64,000 bases of DNA from Mermis nigrescens (GCA_036768485.1 JAVLUZ010000143.1:7135531-7199530), one strand, 5' to 3'. Shown: positions 46,101 through 56,850, counted from the stretch's first letter. The notes: a model not told the origin generated them from the letters alone. A program made the numbers and translations.

Positions 46101-48762
46101 TTTTGTAGTTTGTATTTATATTTTCCAATTTGTTTTTATTCTATTTTTATTTATTTTAAGCAAATTAAAGCGCACACGAGACGAAGCTTGTTTTGTTGAA
46201 TGTAGCCGCTCTAAAAACAAAAATATATAAATAAAGAATCAAATGCGACAATTTTTCGATGTATAACTTTTTTTGTTGCAGGCTTTATTAGGATACCTAC
46301 TCTTCCCCGTTGCTTTTACTATGGGCGTCAGTGATAAGACTGACTGGGGAGCCAAAATTAATGAAACATTGGCGGTGGCCCAGTTGATGGGTACGAAGAC
46401 AGTACTGAATGAATTTATTGCGTACGAAAAAATGGGAGCAATGATTTCATCGGGTGAATTATCGGTAAGGCGTTTTCAATAAAGATTTTCCGGGTTATAT
46501 AATGATAAGATAAGTAACTGCAAAAGTATACATGGAAAATTCGTTTTCGACCTATTAATTGTACAGTTGTATCTTTACGTCGCAGTATTGAGCAGCATCA
46601 TTATGGCACCAAGCGTTGTTTTACTATATCTAATAAAGGAGACCTGTTTTTATTCGGCCAAGATTTTTTTAGGCTGGTCCAATGGCCATAGATGCAAAGC
46701 ATGGCCGATCTGGGGTGGGCCAGCCGGTTTGAAGGGTAAAGAATTGAACTTTTTGGGCCAAAACGATCTCAAAAACTGGTTTAAGCGCGAAACTAGCGAT
46801 AAAACCACGTTATTATACTGTTTTGGTCAATTTGAAGCTTTTCTGAAGAAAATTTTAAATTTTCACCTATTTTTGGTCTTCATTTTGTCTCATTTTTCCC
46901 GACAAAATTTTCCATCTTTTCATCCAGGGGGAACCCCCCCCCTCGCCCCCATGTGCATGTCTGACAATGACCAAGGTAGAATGAATTTGGCCGATCAATG
47001 ACTTGACTTTGGGACCATTTTTAAACACGTCCAGAAACTTCTGGAGTTCAAGAGTGGCATTAGGCGCACGATTTTATAATTTTATTCTTTTCTTTACAAT
47101 GCAGTTTAAAACACTATGATTTTTAGAAATCTATAGACTACTTTTAAACTTTAGAAAATATTATTGCCAGTTTTTATTCAATTTGACCTTTAGTCGATGA
47201 TGCGTTTTGTGAACTTCATGTGAATTATAATAAGGATTGAATAAACAAATAAATAAATAAATAAACAAATAAACTATAAGTAATAGAAAGATTGGAAGAA
47301 AAACTTTTGTGAACTGTATGCGATGCTTTTTGCAGATTCTTTATTCGTATTTGTCCTGAATGTTAGGTAATCGATAAGTATATTTTTCAAGAAATTTCAA
47401 GGTACTAATTGATTTCTTTAATAATAGCATTTTGTGTATCTGTGTGCTTCAAATACGATTTTCAGACCGCTCCACATTCATAAGGCAATACAGAAATCAG
47501 CTTGTCTGAAATGCAAGTTGTAATCCTCAATGATCCTCGAGGATATGTGACAAGAGAGTGATTTATGTATCTTTTTAAATGCTTTTCTTTTTCTAAGTAG
47601 CCAAACCTTTTCTTACTGTATTCAACCTTTTTATCTTCCGCGCGCCTATAATTTTTAAATGTATTCATAAGATATTTTAGAAAAGCTCGTCGAAACGTTT
47701 TAGCCTCAACGAGTGAGCGAACATGTTACTAAGTCACGTAATCTGTCGAAATACTTAATCTAAAACTGTACAAAGGCTGACATATTTTGCAGTCAACAGT
47801 CTTTATCGTAAGCGAGTGAACTTACATAATACCAAAGTAGGAGAAGCGAGTCAAAACGAGGGCCACAGTCAACGCCCTAACAAAGCAAAAGCTCCTCGAG
47901 GCAAGCTAAATTAGGAAACTAAGTAAAACTTTGAATATAAATGACGAAAGCTCCGATCGAAGGCGGGAGGAAGTTAGCGCAATAGTTAGTTAGTAACGCG
48001 ATCAGAAATCAGAAGCAGTCGGATCGGATCGGAACGGAAGGAGCGAGTAAATTTTAGCGAACGGAATAATCGGACGTTATAAGACTTAAACAGTTTTTCG
48101 GAGCTACGGAGCGAAATTTAAGCGTTAACAATCGAGATGAACTAACAACGAATGTCTAAACGGTAAATGATTCGCGTTTCGTAAATTATACATTCAAGTT
48201 AACGTACTTACCTGTTTTTTGTTTCCTTTTTCTCCTAATAAAGCATCAAAACCTAATCGGCTCGTTTCTTTTGTTACCAAGTCGTAACAGATATTTATAC
48301 AATGATTTCGAATATGCGTAATGACAAACTTATCTGAAATTTTAAAATTACGTCAGAGATATCGCTGCGAGAAAATAAAACACTTGCTCAAATACTTCTC
48401 ACTCTTTAAACACGGTCTTTCCTATGTTCAAAATGGTTTATCCGTTGCCATCATACCATATAGAAAAATTATTTTATTTTATTCACAAATTTTATAGTAT
48501 GTATATTATTTATTTTTTATTATTTATTATTTATTTTCTAAATTTTATGTTACTTTTGCAGGGTCGTGCTCAAATGATGGCCACATATGCATTGTGCAGT
48601 TTTTCCAACTTTTGCTCAATCGGTGTGCAGATGGGTATTTTGGGTTCGCTTTGCCCCGAGAAAAGGAGCGTTATTGCTCAATTAATGCTGCGTTCTTTAC
48701 TTGGTGGATGCTTGTGTTGCATTATGACGGCTTGCATTGCTGGTACGTTTTATAGCCTCTAA
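36862..48762 (+). CDS. SLC28-type concentrative nucleoside transporter (8 coding exons, 553 aa)
   Basis: Sodium- or proton-coupled nucleoside importer of the CNT family, a polytopic plasma-membrane protein. Exons 36862-37199, 39723-39864, 41023-41235, 42433-42720, 44398-44528, 45287-45452, 46282-46464 and 48562-48762 join in frame (1,662 nt). Landmarks: hydrophobic RIPIVKIVLLLFAIAFITFL (TM), INWRPVVWGFLLQF (from residue 161), TAAESFYAAGCIIMGQSEAP with the G-Q-S-E substrate motif at 284-287, ISNGASS, NEFIAYE (469-475) and ATYALCSFSN. Most relatives have QTE where this has QSE. The C-terminus ends soon after MTACIAG. A 3' splice site (36850) lies 11 nt before the ATG, and AATAAA follows at 48779. 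An in-frame ATG also occurs at 36814. Purine versus pyrimidine preference cannot be told. Confidence 0.92.
37486..37830. mobile_element. MITE related to ACATGCAGAGCATG family
   Basis: GGACATGCAGAGCATGGGAA at left and GATCACGTGTGGATCC at right, with AACGGTGG, TTTTTCGGCGTTTCTGACGATGCTC inside. Similar blocks at about 40180-40590, 43925-44290 and 45750-46030, all in introns of gene 2. Confidence 0.55.
39115..39375 (-). mobile_element. hAT-like MITE family B, diverged copy
   Basis: CATAGATGCACAGCG at left and GTGCATGTCTG at right; internal TGACCTTAAAAACGGG and TTTTTGATTTTCATCC match the family. No convincing target duplication. Confidence 0.6.
39723..39864 (+). CDS. Gene 2, coding exon 2
   Basis: Acceptor TTTAATTTAG, donor ATG|GTATGA. 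Encodes residues 113-160: a membrane helix followed by IYDTWNNRQRLMPLGG and another helix. Joins directly to INWRPV of exon 3. Confidence 0.9.
40130..40994. mobile_element. TGGCGGAT-type MITE region with nested block
   Basis: Right end GATCCGCCACTG; left end near CAGGCGTGAATTTTGAGGAGG is degraded. Flanking GTTGTTAT and ATTGCTAA agree at 5 of 8. A GTACAGCATTGGAATTCTGG block is nested at about 40190. Confidence 0.45.
41023..41235 (+). CDS. Gene 2, coding exon 3
   Basis: Acceptor GAGTTTAG, donor ACG|GTAATT. 71 codons: INWRPVVWGFLLQF, an amphipathic segment LSNGIVNFLQYALHG, then SNPPNICTMSPVFAFT. Confidence 0.92.
42433..42720 (+). CDS. Gene 2, coding exon 4 (GQSE motif)
   Basis: Acceptor CATATTCAG, donor GGA|GTAAGC. 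96 codons, the most diagnostic exon: YYFGIMQFILRL, GTTAAESF, GQSEAPILIKPYLSKM, TRSELNTVITVGF and IAGSVFAAYVSLG. Confidence 0.95.
43499..43730 (+). mobile_element. Fragment of a Tc1/mariner-like element
   Basis: CAGGGTGGCCCATGAAAAAG at 43499 is a typical mariner-type terminal sequence preceded by TA. The facing end was not located; the remainder is probably lost. Confidence 0.5.
44398..44528 (+). CDS. Gene 2, coding exon 5
   Basis: Acceptor TTTTTAAG, donor AAAAG|GTAATC. Reads ACPFYILSACLMSSPASVAI then KILLPELEES; phase 2 end joins the S of SEERNAIE in exon 6. Confidence 0.88.
45287..45452 (+). CDS. Gene 2, coding exon 6
   Basis: Acceptor GTTTTCAG, donor CAG|GTGACT. Encodes EERNAIEAISNGASSVIGVV, then a helix ICANLIVFLALLYFI and GLIGYEIGFQ. 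Confidence 0.92.
46282..46464 (+). CDS. Gene 2, coding exon 7
   Basis: Acceptor TTGTTGCAG, donor TCG|GTAAGG. 61 codons with LLFPVAFTMGV, QLMGTKTVLNEFIAYEKM; the Glu of NEFIAYE corresponds to a conserved substrate-site acid in CNTs. Confidence 0.93.
46687..46963 (+). mobile_element. hAT-like MITE family B, intronic copy
   Basis: CATAGATGCAAAGCATGG to ATGTGCATGTCTG; flanks CCAATGGC and ACAATGAC agree at 6 of 8. It lies in intron 7 of gene 2 and creates the spurious 144-codon frame at 46567-47001. Confidence 0.75.
47724..48289. repeat. Possible solo LTR (BEL/Pao-like), 566 bp
   Basis: Begins TGTTACTAAGTC and ends CCAAGTCGTAACA, a TGTTAC..GTAACA inverted terminus. It has higher GC than its surroundings and a CTCCTAATAAAGC poly(A)-like signal 45 bp before the end. 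No flanking 4-5 bp duplication is evident, and no internal retroelement sequence remains. It sits in intron 7 of gene 2. Confidence 0.5.
48562..48762 (+). CDS. Gene 2, terminal exon
   Basis: Acceptor CTTTTGCAG. Encodes GRAQMMATYALCSFSNFCSI, a helix, then LLGGCLCCIMTACIAGTFYSL and TAA (48760-48762). An alternative donor (GCTG|GTACGT, 48743) and acceptor (TTGCAG, 48892) would add only ARY before a stop. Confidence 0.88.
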   Translation, partial: GRAQMMATYALCSFSNFCSIGVQMGILGSLCPEKRSVIAQLMLRSLLGGCLCCIMTACIAGTFYSL

Positions 48763-48778
48763 AAGCGTGCAATGGTCA

Positions 48779-48784
48779 AATAAA
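48779..48784 (+). terminator. Polyadenylation signal AATAAA of gene 2
   Basis: AATAAA begins 17 nt after the TAA stop of the terminal exon, which supports the intron-retained reading of the 3' end. Confidence 0.65.
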
Positions 48785-49049
48785 ATTAGTTTAATTTTGA
48801 GCTATCCTGTAAGTGCAGTGAAACTACTAAAAATAATAGAAAATAATTTTACATGACAACGTTGCATATTTGACATACTTTTTACTTGCAGCGCGTTATT
48901 GAGTTAGTGGACCTCTGCTTCTCCGAGAATGTTTTCTTGAAAAAGTAGCGTACAAGTTCTTTAAAAAGAATTTACGCACTGTGCTTTCTTTTGTTCAGTT
49001 AAAAGTGCTAAAATGACTAATTCCAGTAAAGTTGGTGCATATTTGTAAT

Positions 49050-49591
49050 TAGACATGCACGTGGTGGAAGGGAGTTTGCGGGGTCCTCCTGACCCCCAGA
49101 ATAGGACAATTGGAAATTTTCTCGGAAAAATGAGGCAAAATAAAGACAAAATGGGATGGAAATTCAAAATTTCATTCTAAAGTGTTTTAAATTGACTGGA
49201 AATTGTATAATAACGTAGTTTTAATGCTACTTTATCGTTTATACTACTTTTTGAGGTCATTATGGCCCAAAAAGTTCAATTCTTGACCCTGCCCCCAGAC
49301 CGGCTACCATACGTGGGCAGCACCAAAATTCTGGGGTGCAAGATTTTTCAAAGGTCAAAAGGTCTTAAAAATGGAGGTATGGCGAAAAACACAATTTTTT
49401 AAAGTTTCTCATCGAGCTCTATCCATTGGCATCAAAAAAGTGCGAGAAAAACAGAAAATTTTCAAAAATTGAATTCTGGGGGTATTTAGGTTTCTGGGGA
49501 AGGGGTATTCGGCCTTCTGAGTGGGTGCATGCATACCACCACGCCCAGGTGTGCCGGCTACCTCCCTCCAGATCGGTTATTCTGTGCATCT
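49050..49591 (+). mobile_element. hAT-like MITE family B, split by a family A insertion
   Basis: Starts AGACATGCACGTGG and resumes after the family A insert with CTCCCTCCAGATCGG and TTCTGTGCATCTATC. Removing 49308-49561 restores continuity through CCGGCTAC. Confidence 0.75.
49308..49553 (-). mobile_element. hAT-like MITE family A, copy 5 (246 bp)
   Basis: CATACGTGGGCAGCACC to CGCCCAGGTGTG; perfect 8-bp duplication CCGGCTAC (49300-49307, 49554-49561). Confidence 0.92.
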
Positions 49592-49669
49592 ATCTTCGTA
49601 ACCTGGCACTAAAATTTTCTTCCTATGTACGAGAAAATATATTTTTTATCATATACGATTGCAGGGCCG

Positions 49670-50580
49670 TATTCAGAGGGGTGGCGGCGCCACCCTCTTA
49701 ATACGACCCTGCAATCAAATATGATAAAAAATCTTTAAATACGGCCCTGCAATCAAATATGACAATAAATTTGCATCTATTTGTCATAAAATCTTCAAGT
49801 TTTTAGCGCTTTGCACCATATGAGAAGTATTTCCCTTGATTTTACCTTCAAAGCGGCCAGAAAATACTCTTTTCAGAGCCAATTCTGATTCAGAAAATTT
49901 TTTCTCGAAAACTTTGATTTTTATGGTCTAAATCGAAACGTCGAAATAATGCAGTTTTTACTGGCTATCTCAGTGAAGTTTCTGAGATATAATCCCTTTT
50001 ATCCAGGGTCCGCCCCCTTTCCTTCATTCTAGATAACGTGTGTATAGTTTATATTAATTATGTATTTTTTATTAATATATTTTGATTATGTTTCCCTCCC
50101 ATATATTTTTACTATTACTACTGACTGCAAATGCAGCGGTATCATTTCATAGAACAAGAAAATCGTTCAATCGTACGATTTTTTGAGTTTGTTTGGAAGT
50201 CATTTCTTTCAGGTATACTTATAGAAAATCCAGTGCTCTGTCCACCAAGTCAATTCGCAAGGAATTGCACTACAGTATGAAAAAGAGCAGTCAATGCGTT
50301 TGTGTGCAATTTTATTGTAATAGGCACAATGTCATGTTTATTGTACTTACTTCTCAGTTTTATGTGAATTGTGCCTCGATTTGTTAAAAATTGCACATAC
50401 TCCCTAATATGAAGAATTAAATTTCTATGAAAGTTATTTCCGTGATTTCTATATTTTCCTTTGTAAAACGATCTATTTGCTTGAAGAGTATTTAATTTGT
50501 ATGCTTTATAAAAATCTATCTGTTTCAAGAAACCTTGCGCATGAATTGCAATTCTTGAGTCGATGCAAATCGATTACAAA
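49670..50580. other. Intergenic with MITE fragments, no gene
   Basis: CAGGGCCGTATTCAGAGGGG (49664) resembles the CAGGSCCGTATCCAGG MITE end, and a short duplication ACGGCCCTGCAATCAAATATGA occurs at about 49711 and 49741. No supported exon. Confidence 0.4.
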
Positions 50581-50928
50581 AGCGGTTTAAACTAAAGCAG
50601 CAATCACGATACTGTGCATATCCATTGTTAAGTAATATGAAGTTTTACTATGCAAAATTGTATTACAGTAAGCCTTCTTGAAATCACTTTTGTAGCTATG
50701 CTCGCTAGATCGCTAAAAATTGATTTCCATGCGCAAGGCTTTGTGAAACAAGCTTTAGGCGCACATGTTGCGTTCGCGCATTTTCCGCGGATGATCGCTC
50801 AATTCAATAGACAGATTTCGAGGATTTTCAATTATTTCTCAGTTTTTATAGATATTTACATTTTGGATAGGTCGGTAAGTTTGAATGTTTTTTCCTTACT
50901 TGCATGGCGCATGTTTGGTACATAGGTA

Positions 50929-51474
50929 TAGTCTGTTTCATTTATCCAAGAGCTTTTTCAGAAAATCTTTTCTGAGACTACAGTAAGTCTATTTTTCCTA
51001 CTTACTGTATGTAGGTCATTTAGAGATCACTGTATGTATAGCTTCATAAAAAGGAAGGGTTTTTCAATAAAAATTTCTTATGGCATAATTTATTCTCGTC
51101 ATCCAGCAAATCATGCAATATGCAGACGGAATTCGCGCATTCAGCTTGTTATAAATCGACTGTGAAACACAGTTGACTAGCATTTTAAACATTGCCGAAA
51201 ACTTCCGCTTAGCGTAGTAATAGAACGTTGATCGTCGTCGAAGAACAACGGGTTCGATTCCTGCTGCAAGATTTTTATTTAGCGCACTTACTGTAGTATG
51301 TCACAGCGCTGTTTAGATGCTTGAATTAAGTCTATAGTAGGTACATTAAAAATGAAAGAATGGCGGCTGCTCGCCCCACTCAACTTTTCTGTGGAGTTAC
51401 AGTAAATCACTCAGGCATACTGTAGTATTCAAAAAAATTTACTGAAAAAGCTCTCGAATAAATGAAACAGACTA
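50929..51474. mobile_element. TA-target MITE with tRNA-like interior, copy 2 (546 bp)
   Basis: TAGTCTGTTTCATTTATCC to AAATGAAACAGACTA, flanked by TA. The tRNA-like segment (about 51205-51275, plus strand) keeps GGGTTCGATTCC. Confidence 0.85.
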
Positions 51475-51475
51475 T

Positions 51476-52010
51476 ACGAGCAACTGCCGTTAAGATTCGC
51501 ACACTCGGTCCCGATGACCTGTCGCAAACACAAATGAAATTTTGTCCATCGGTAGGTCTTGGTACCAGATGTAAATGTGTAAAGCAAAAGTTTACAAAAA
51601 TGCTCCTGGGCTTTTATAGCAAGCATCAAAGTTCCGGGTTTTGAATTTTTGCGAAAAATGACTGCTTCCGAATATTTTTATTAACTTCATCAATACTTGT
51701 TCATTTTTCATGAAATTTCAATTACTTTATAGAAAAATGGACAGTCTACTTACTGATGGAAGTTATTTTGTAGTAGTCTCCATTTCAACACATGATATTA
51801 GGGCTTATTTAAAAAATTTGGTTGTCCAACTTTAGTCGCATTTTTAGACCTGTAAACGGGTCGTTACAACAACAAAAATGGACTAACTAGATTGAGAAAA
51901 TCTTACTGACTCTAGAACACATTTTAAATTTTATGCTCGGTTTACCGTTCTTTTTTATGCCAATTTTTTAATATGTCGAGGAATGCGTTGTATATAAACA
52001 TTAGGTAGGT
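51476..52010 (+). repeat. Inverted repeat, left arm (~520 bp)
   Basis: GCAACTGCCGTTAAGATTCG ... GACCTGTAAACGGGTCGTT matches the reverse complement of 54560-55075. The arms are 2.6 kb apart with MITEs between them. Segment 50600-50925 also resembles 54100-54260 in direct orientation, so the element is rearranged. Confidence 0.8.
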
Positions 52011-52028
52011 ACTTTAAGGACTGTTCGC

Positions 52029-52458
52029 CACAACTGGACGTGGTGGGTTTGGGGGGGTATGCAGGCACGTAGCTCTGGGGGAATGAGGTGGGGGGTCCGG
52101 CCGGACCCTCCCTACCCAAAATTCAGAAAACTCGGAAAAATATGATTTTTTAAACGTTAATTTGTGCTATTTGTAACCTTTTTGGGCTTGGTCTCCCAAA
52201 AATTGGTATTGGTCCCCCAAAAATAGTGGCGACGAGCTACGTGCCTAGGGGTATGCACCCCCAGAGAAACCAAAATACCCCCAGAATTCAATTTTTAAAT
52301 TTTTTTGTTTTTTTCGCAATTTTTGCTGCCAATGGATAGTACTCGATGAGAAATGTTGAAACAATGGTGTTTTTTCGCCATACCACCATTTTTGAGGCCA
52401 TTTTTTGACCTTTGAAAAATCTTGCAGCCTCCCAGAATTTTGGTGCTGCCCACGTATG
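52029..52458 (-). mobile_element. hAT-like MITE family A, copy 6, with nested element
   Basis: CACAACTGGACGTGG to GCTGCCCACGTATG; flanks CTGTTCGC and CTGTTCGG agree at 7 of 8. Its 5' block is interrupted by 52063-52247. Confidence 0.88.
52063..52247. mobile_element. Nested 185-bp MITE, AGGCACGTAGCTC ends
   Basis: AGGCACGTAGCTC and inverted GAGCTACGTGCCTA; flanking GGGGTATGC occurs on both sides (52054-52062, 52248-52256), a 9-bp duplication drawn from the host MITE. A distantly similar unit with ACGTAACCAG/CTGGTTACGT ends lies at about 3580-3755. Confidence 0.85.
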
Positions 52459-53170
52459 CTGTTCGGCTCTTATTTGAGCAAAGATTGGCATCTATATCTG
52501 TGATGATTCCTTCTGTGAATAAAAACCACACGCTAATATAAAATTTTTTAGCAGATGCGCAGTCAGTGAGACCTTGTCATAAACTTATAAATAAAGTAAA
52601 TAATAAAGTTGACAAACCCCAAAATAGTTTACCCTTAGTAAAATTCGACGTTTTGACCAAAATCTTATCAGAACCTGTTAAACATGTATTGTGAAACATG
52701 TATGTAACTACGAATGTTGCCTATATGTTTTCATTTCTTTGAAATACTCTGGAATAACATCAAAAGCCCCCTCGTTTTATTTTGATTCTTTTACTTATGC
52801 TACTTATAGAAAGTATGGAAGCAATCATAGGCAGCAAAAAACATTCTGGGGGTCCGGTCCGCTGGGGCCAAGTGAATTAGAAAGGTACCCAAAATTCGAT
52901 TCTGATGAAGTCTTCCATGAATTATCGATCGATTGGAGGTCCAGATTCCCCACAACTATGTTTTTCTGGAAGGCATCAAGTCTTCAACTGTCATATGATG
53001 TGCGATGCGGAAAGAATAAATCAGAAATTTTTTCTAAATACCCACCTTCGCATCATATCGTTTAGGATGTTTTAAATCGTCTATGAAGCTCATTTCTAGA
53101 TAATGTATGACATTTTTAACCTGTCAGATTTCTCTAGAATGTGGCTGCCCTTGTTTTTTACTTATATATA

Positions 53171-53671
53171 GACATGTAACGGCTCAAAATTTAAAATAGG
53201 GAGTCCCCGGCCACTTTTCAAGGGGGAGGGGTAGCTGACCTCCGATTTCTGGCCATAAACGGCCAAAAAACAGCTAAAAACGGCAAAAGAATTAGATTTT
53301 TTCCCAAAATCCGGGGACGGAGCAAAAATTTTCTGGGCTTTGGGGATGGAAGCACACATTGGTATGGGGGTTTTGGGGGTATGCAACCCCGAGAAACCAA
53401 AATACCCCCCCGAAATCAAAATACCCCAGAATTCAATTTTTTGAAATTTTTATCTGATTTTCGCAATTTTTGATGCCAACGGATAGTGCTCGATGAGAAA
53501 CGTTGAAAAATGATGTTCTTTCTCCATACCACCATTTTTAAGGCAATTTTTTGACCTTTGAAAAATCTTGCACCCCCAGAATTTTCTTGCTGCCCACGTA
53601 TGGATGGAAGGGACAGCCAACTTCGGGTAGAAGTTTTCCCTTAAACCCCCCCCCCGTTACATGACATACAG
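53171..53671. mobile_element. MITE family F copy, split by a family A insertion
   Basis: ACATGTAACGGCTC at left, CCGTTACATG at right; interior GGCCAAAAAACAGC matches 11390-11945. The family A insert at 53353-53602 splits it. Confidence 0.7.
53353..53602 (+). mobile_element. hAT-like MITE family A, copy 7 (250 bp)
   Basis: CACACATTGGTATGGGG to GCTGCCCACGTATG; perfect duplication GATGGAAG (53345-53352, 53603-53610). Confidence 0.92.
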
Positions 53672-53874
53672 ATGAGTACATACCTATACTATTAAATTTT
53701 TTGTCCATTTTGACGATATTTATTGTGGTATAGTGTATGTAGGTACGCGTCACTGGCTAAACTATTTTTTCATCTCTTCTAAGGATTGAAGCGAAAACTG
53801 AAAGAGCCGATATTTAGAAATGCTGGTCTTTTTTACCAAGCCTTGTGCATAAATATATTTGTAGGTACTTATAC

Positions 53875-54068
53875 CACATATGGGCGTCCCCAGAATTCAA
53901 TTTTTGAAAATTTTTTCACGTTTTTCGTAATTTTTGATGCCAATGGGTAGTGCTCGATGAGAAACGTTAAAAATGGTGTTTTTATCTCCATACCACCATT
54001 TTTAAGACTATTTCTGACCTTGAAAAATTTTGCACCCCCTCCTAAAATTTCGGTGCTGCCCACCTATG
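53875..54068 (+). mobile_element. hAT-like MITE family A, deleted copy (194 bp)
   Basis: CACATATGGGCG to GCTGCCCACCTATG, missing the G/C-rich block. Target duplication not recognisable. Confidence 0.75.
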
Positions 54069-54559
54069 GTGGCTACCATTTTTTTCATTCAATTACAGAG
54101 GCGGTTTGAGTTGAAGCAACAATCACGAACAGTCATAACAATTGATAAGTATGCTTGTGAAGTTTTATTACGCAAAACCTTATTACAGTAGGCTGATTAG
54201 AACAGCTTCTTGTGGCTGTTCGATTAAGCGCTGAAAATGGATTCCCACGCTCAGGATTTTGCGAAATACTCGTAGACGATAATAATTCGTGAAAAGTAAT
54301 TTGCAATCAATACTATATAAACACGTGTATATAGCATTTCTTAGTCTTGATTGACTAAAACTAGGTCGATCCTAATCCTAGCTAGTTTTTGGCGTTGATC
54401 AAGAAATTGGCCCAGCAAATATTTGAAGTTGGTTTCGCCAAATTTCGAGACCAGCTTAAACTAAAATACACTAAGTTGCCACACTGAATAAAATCATTAA
54501 GCAGACTCGATCTGCACATACGAGTACGTAGGTACTAAGCCTGTTGTCCACGACACTTT

Positions 54560-55075
54560 GAAAAAATTGGCATTAAAAAAGTACCGTTAACCGGGCATAA
54601 AATTTGAAATATGTTTTAAAATCAGTAAGATTTTCTCCATCTAAAAAATCTATTCTCGTTGTTGTAACGACCCGTTTACAGGTCTAAAAATGTGACTGAA
54701 GTTAGACAACAAAATTTTTTAAATAAGCCTCAATATCATGTTGAAATGGAGACTACTACAAAATAACTTCCATCAGTACGTAGAATGTCCATTTTCCTAT
54801 AAAGTAATTAAAATTTCATGAAAAACGAACAAGTATTGATGGAGTTATTAAAAATATTCGGGAACAGACATTTTTCGCACAAATTCAAAACCCGGAACTT
54901 TGATGCTTGCTATAAAAGCCCAGGAGCATTTTTGTAAAGTTTTACTTTACACGTTTTCATCTGGTGCCAAGGCCTACCGATGGACAAAATTTCATTTGTT
55001 TTTGAGACAAGTCTCGGGACCGTATGTGTACAAACCGTGCGAATCTTAACGGCAGTTGCTCCTACATGTAAGTTG
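54560..55075 (-). repeat. Inverted repeat, right arm (~520 bp)
   Basis: Partner of 51476-52010; GTTGTAACGACCCGTTTAC and GCGAATCTTAACGGCAGTTG mark its ends. Divergence of the arms looks modest (a few percent with small indels), estimated by eye. Confidence 0.8.
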
Positions 55076-55532
55076 CTCAGGTAGGTACGTCTGAATTTTT
55101 GGGGACTAAAATTTGGATGTCAGATATCCCTGCAGATAGACAAGAATAATTGTGTTTTTGAGCGTTTCTCAGCGAGCTCTACGCAAGGAGATGAAAAAAT
55201 ATTTTTTTATTAATTTGTTTTCAATCAAATTCAAAAAGTATTTCCTATATGTAACTGCGATAGTTACACGTTACGAACATTTTATCGAACATTATTATAT
55301 TGCTGTCGCGAAAGCGAATCGATTACAGCTTTATGTTACTATGGAATCCCTTAACCAATCGAGCATCAGGGTGTTCCACCTAAGTATCACCGGTTTTGTT
55401 TTTGTGTAAAGTTGACAATTTTAAAGTAATCTGGATGAAACTTTACACAAACATAGAGTAAACGTGGAAAATTTTTTTGTAAAAGTTTCGTACCTACTTC
55501 TAGCTCATTTGCTATTTTATGATAAATTAGCT

Positions 55533-56850
55533 ATGTCCTACTCTTTAACTGAACGTGCAAAAGTAGCCGCAATGGTTTGAATGGACCCAAAGTGTTGTTA
55601 TGGTGCAGAGAAAATTTCGTACTGGGTTTGGCCGCGATCCTCCTGATAAAAACAGCATTCGGAAGTGGCATAGAAATCTTATGGAAACGGTATCATTTAC
55701 AGATGCGAAAAGAAAACGGAGCCGTTCAGCGCATTCCTAAGAAAATGTTGAATGGTTCAGGAGCATTTTATCGAAAATCCCCACTCATCAATTCGTCGAG
55801 CATCAAATGCCCTCACGATTAGTTTGGGTACAATTCATAGAATCTTAAAGGGTCTTAAATGGCATCCATACAAGATACAGATTCTTCAAAAAATTACCGA
55901 CGAATTTAAACAAAACCGCCTTGAATTCGCACATGATGAAATGGAAAGAATGGAAAGTGATCACAATCATTTGGCGAATCTTCTTTTCTCAGACGAAGCT
56001 CACTTTCATTTGGATGGTGCAGTTAATCGACATAACCATCGGTATTGGTCGCCTAATAATCCACACTGGATTGCTGAAGAAGCGCTTCATTCCCCAAGGA
56101 CGACTGTCTGGGCAGCTATTGGCCACCGTGGGGTTTTTGGCCCATTTTCCTTTGATGAATCAATAAACACTGCTCGTTACTTGGACATGCTACAAAACTA
56201 ATTCTTCTCAATTTTATCAGAAAAAAATCTTGAAAACGACGTCATTTTTATGCAGGATGGCGCTCCGCCTCATTGGGGCCGAATGGTTCGTGATTGGTTA
56301 GACGAACAGTTTCCAAACAGATGGATGGGTCGTGGATGGGGTAACATGCCTTGGCCACCACGATCACCTGATTTGACACCGTGTGACTCTCTCCTTTGGG
56401 GCTTTATTAAATCAAAGGTCTATTCCAACAAACATTCCTGAGTTGAAGAATCGAATAATTCAAGCATTCGACGAAGTTACAGTAGAAATGCGAGGAAAGG
56501 TTCTTTTGGAATATCGTCAACGCCTACACAAAATGATTGAAAATGGTGGTGATCACACCTGGGCGTGGGGGTTTGGGGGGTATGCACCCCCAGAAACCAA
56601 AATACCCCCCCCCAGAAATCAAAATACCCCCCCCCCAGAATTCAATTTTTTGAAAATTTTTTTCGTTTTTTTTGCAATTTTTTGATGCCAATGGATAGTG
56701 CTTGATGAGAAACGTCGAAACATGGTGTTTTTATCGCCATACCACCATTTTTAAGGCCATTTTTTGACCTTCAAAAAAATCTTGCACCCCCCAGAATTTT
56801 CTTTGCTGCCCACGTATGGTGGTGATCACGTTGAAGTTTATAATTATTGA
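55533..56850 (+). pseudogene. Tc1/mariner-like transposase, disrupted
   Basis: Cut-and-paste DDD transposase. Starts ATG at 55533 (MSYSLTERAKVAAMV then TGA). The DNA-binding region is frameshifted; the core reads from 55752. Catalytic Asp in LLFSDEAHFHL (55992-55994), second Asp in FMQDGAPPHW (56256-56258), third in RSPDLTPCD (56385-56387), about 42 residues after the second. A stop at 56199-56201 and a shift near 56440 also break it. The last codons (GGDHVEVYNY, TGA 56848-56850) become continuous if the family A MITE is excised. Confidence 0.88.
56554..56818 (+). mobile_element. hAT-like MITE family A, copy 8 (265 bp)
   Basis: CACACCTGGGCGTGGGG to GCTGCCCACGTATG; perfect duplication GTGGTGAT (56546-56553, 56819-56826), inserted in the 3' coding end of the transposase. 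Confidence 0.95.

Noticed and set aside
46567..47001. 144-codon frame within gene 2
   Set aside because: It runs into a family B MITE in intron 7; exons 7 and 8 join correctly without it.
52691..53065. 124-codon + strand frame
   Set aside because: It starts in unremarkable sequence, includes a TTCTGGGGGTCC MITE-like block, and shows no recognisable domain or splice structure.
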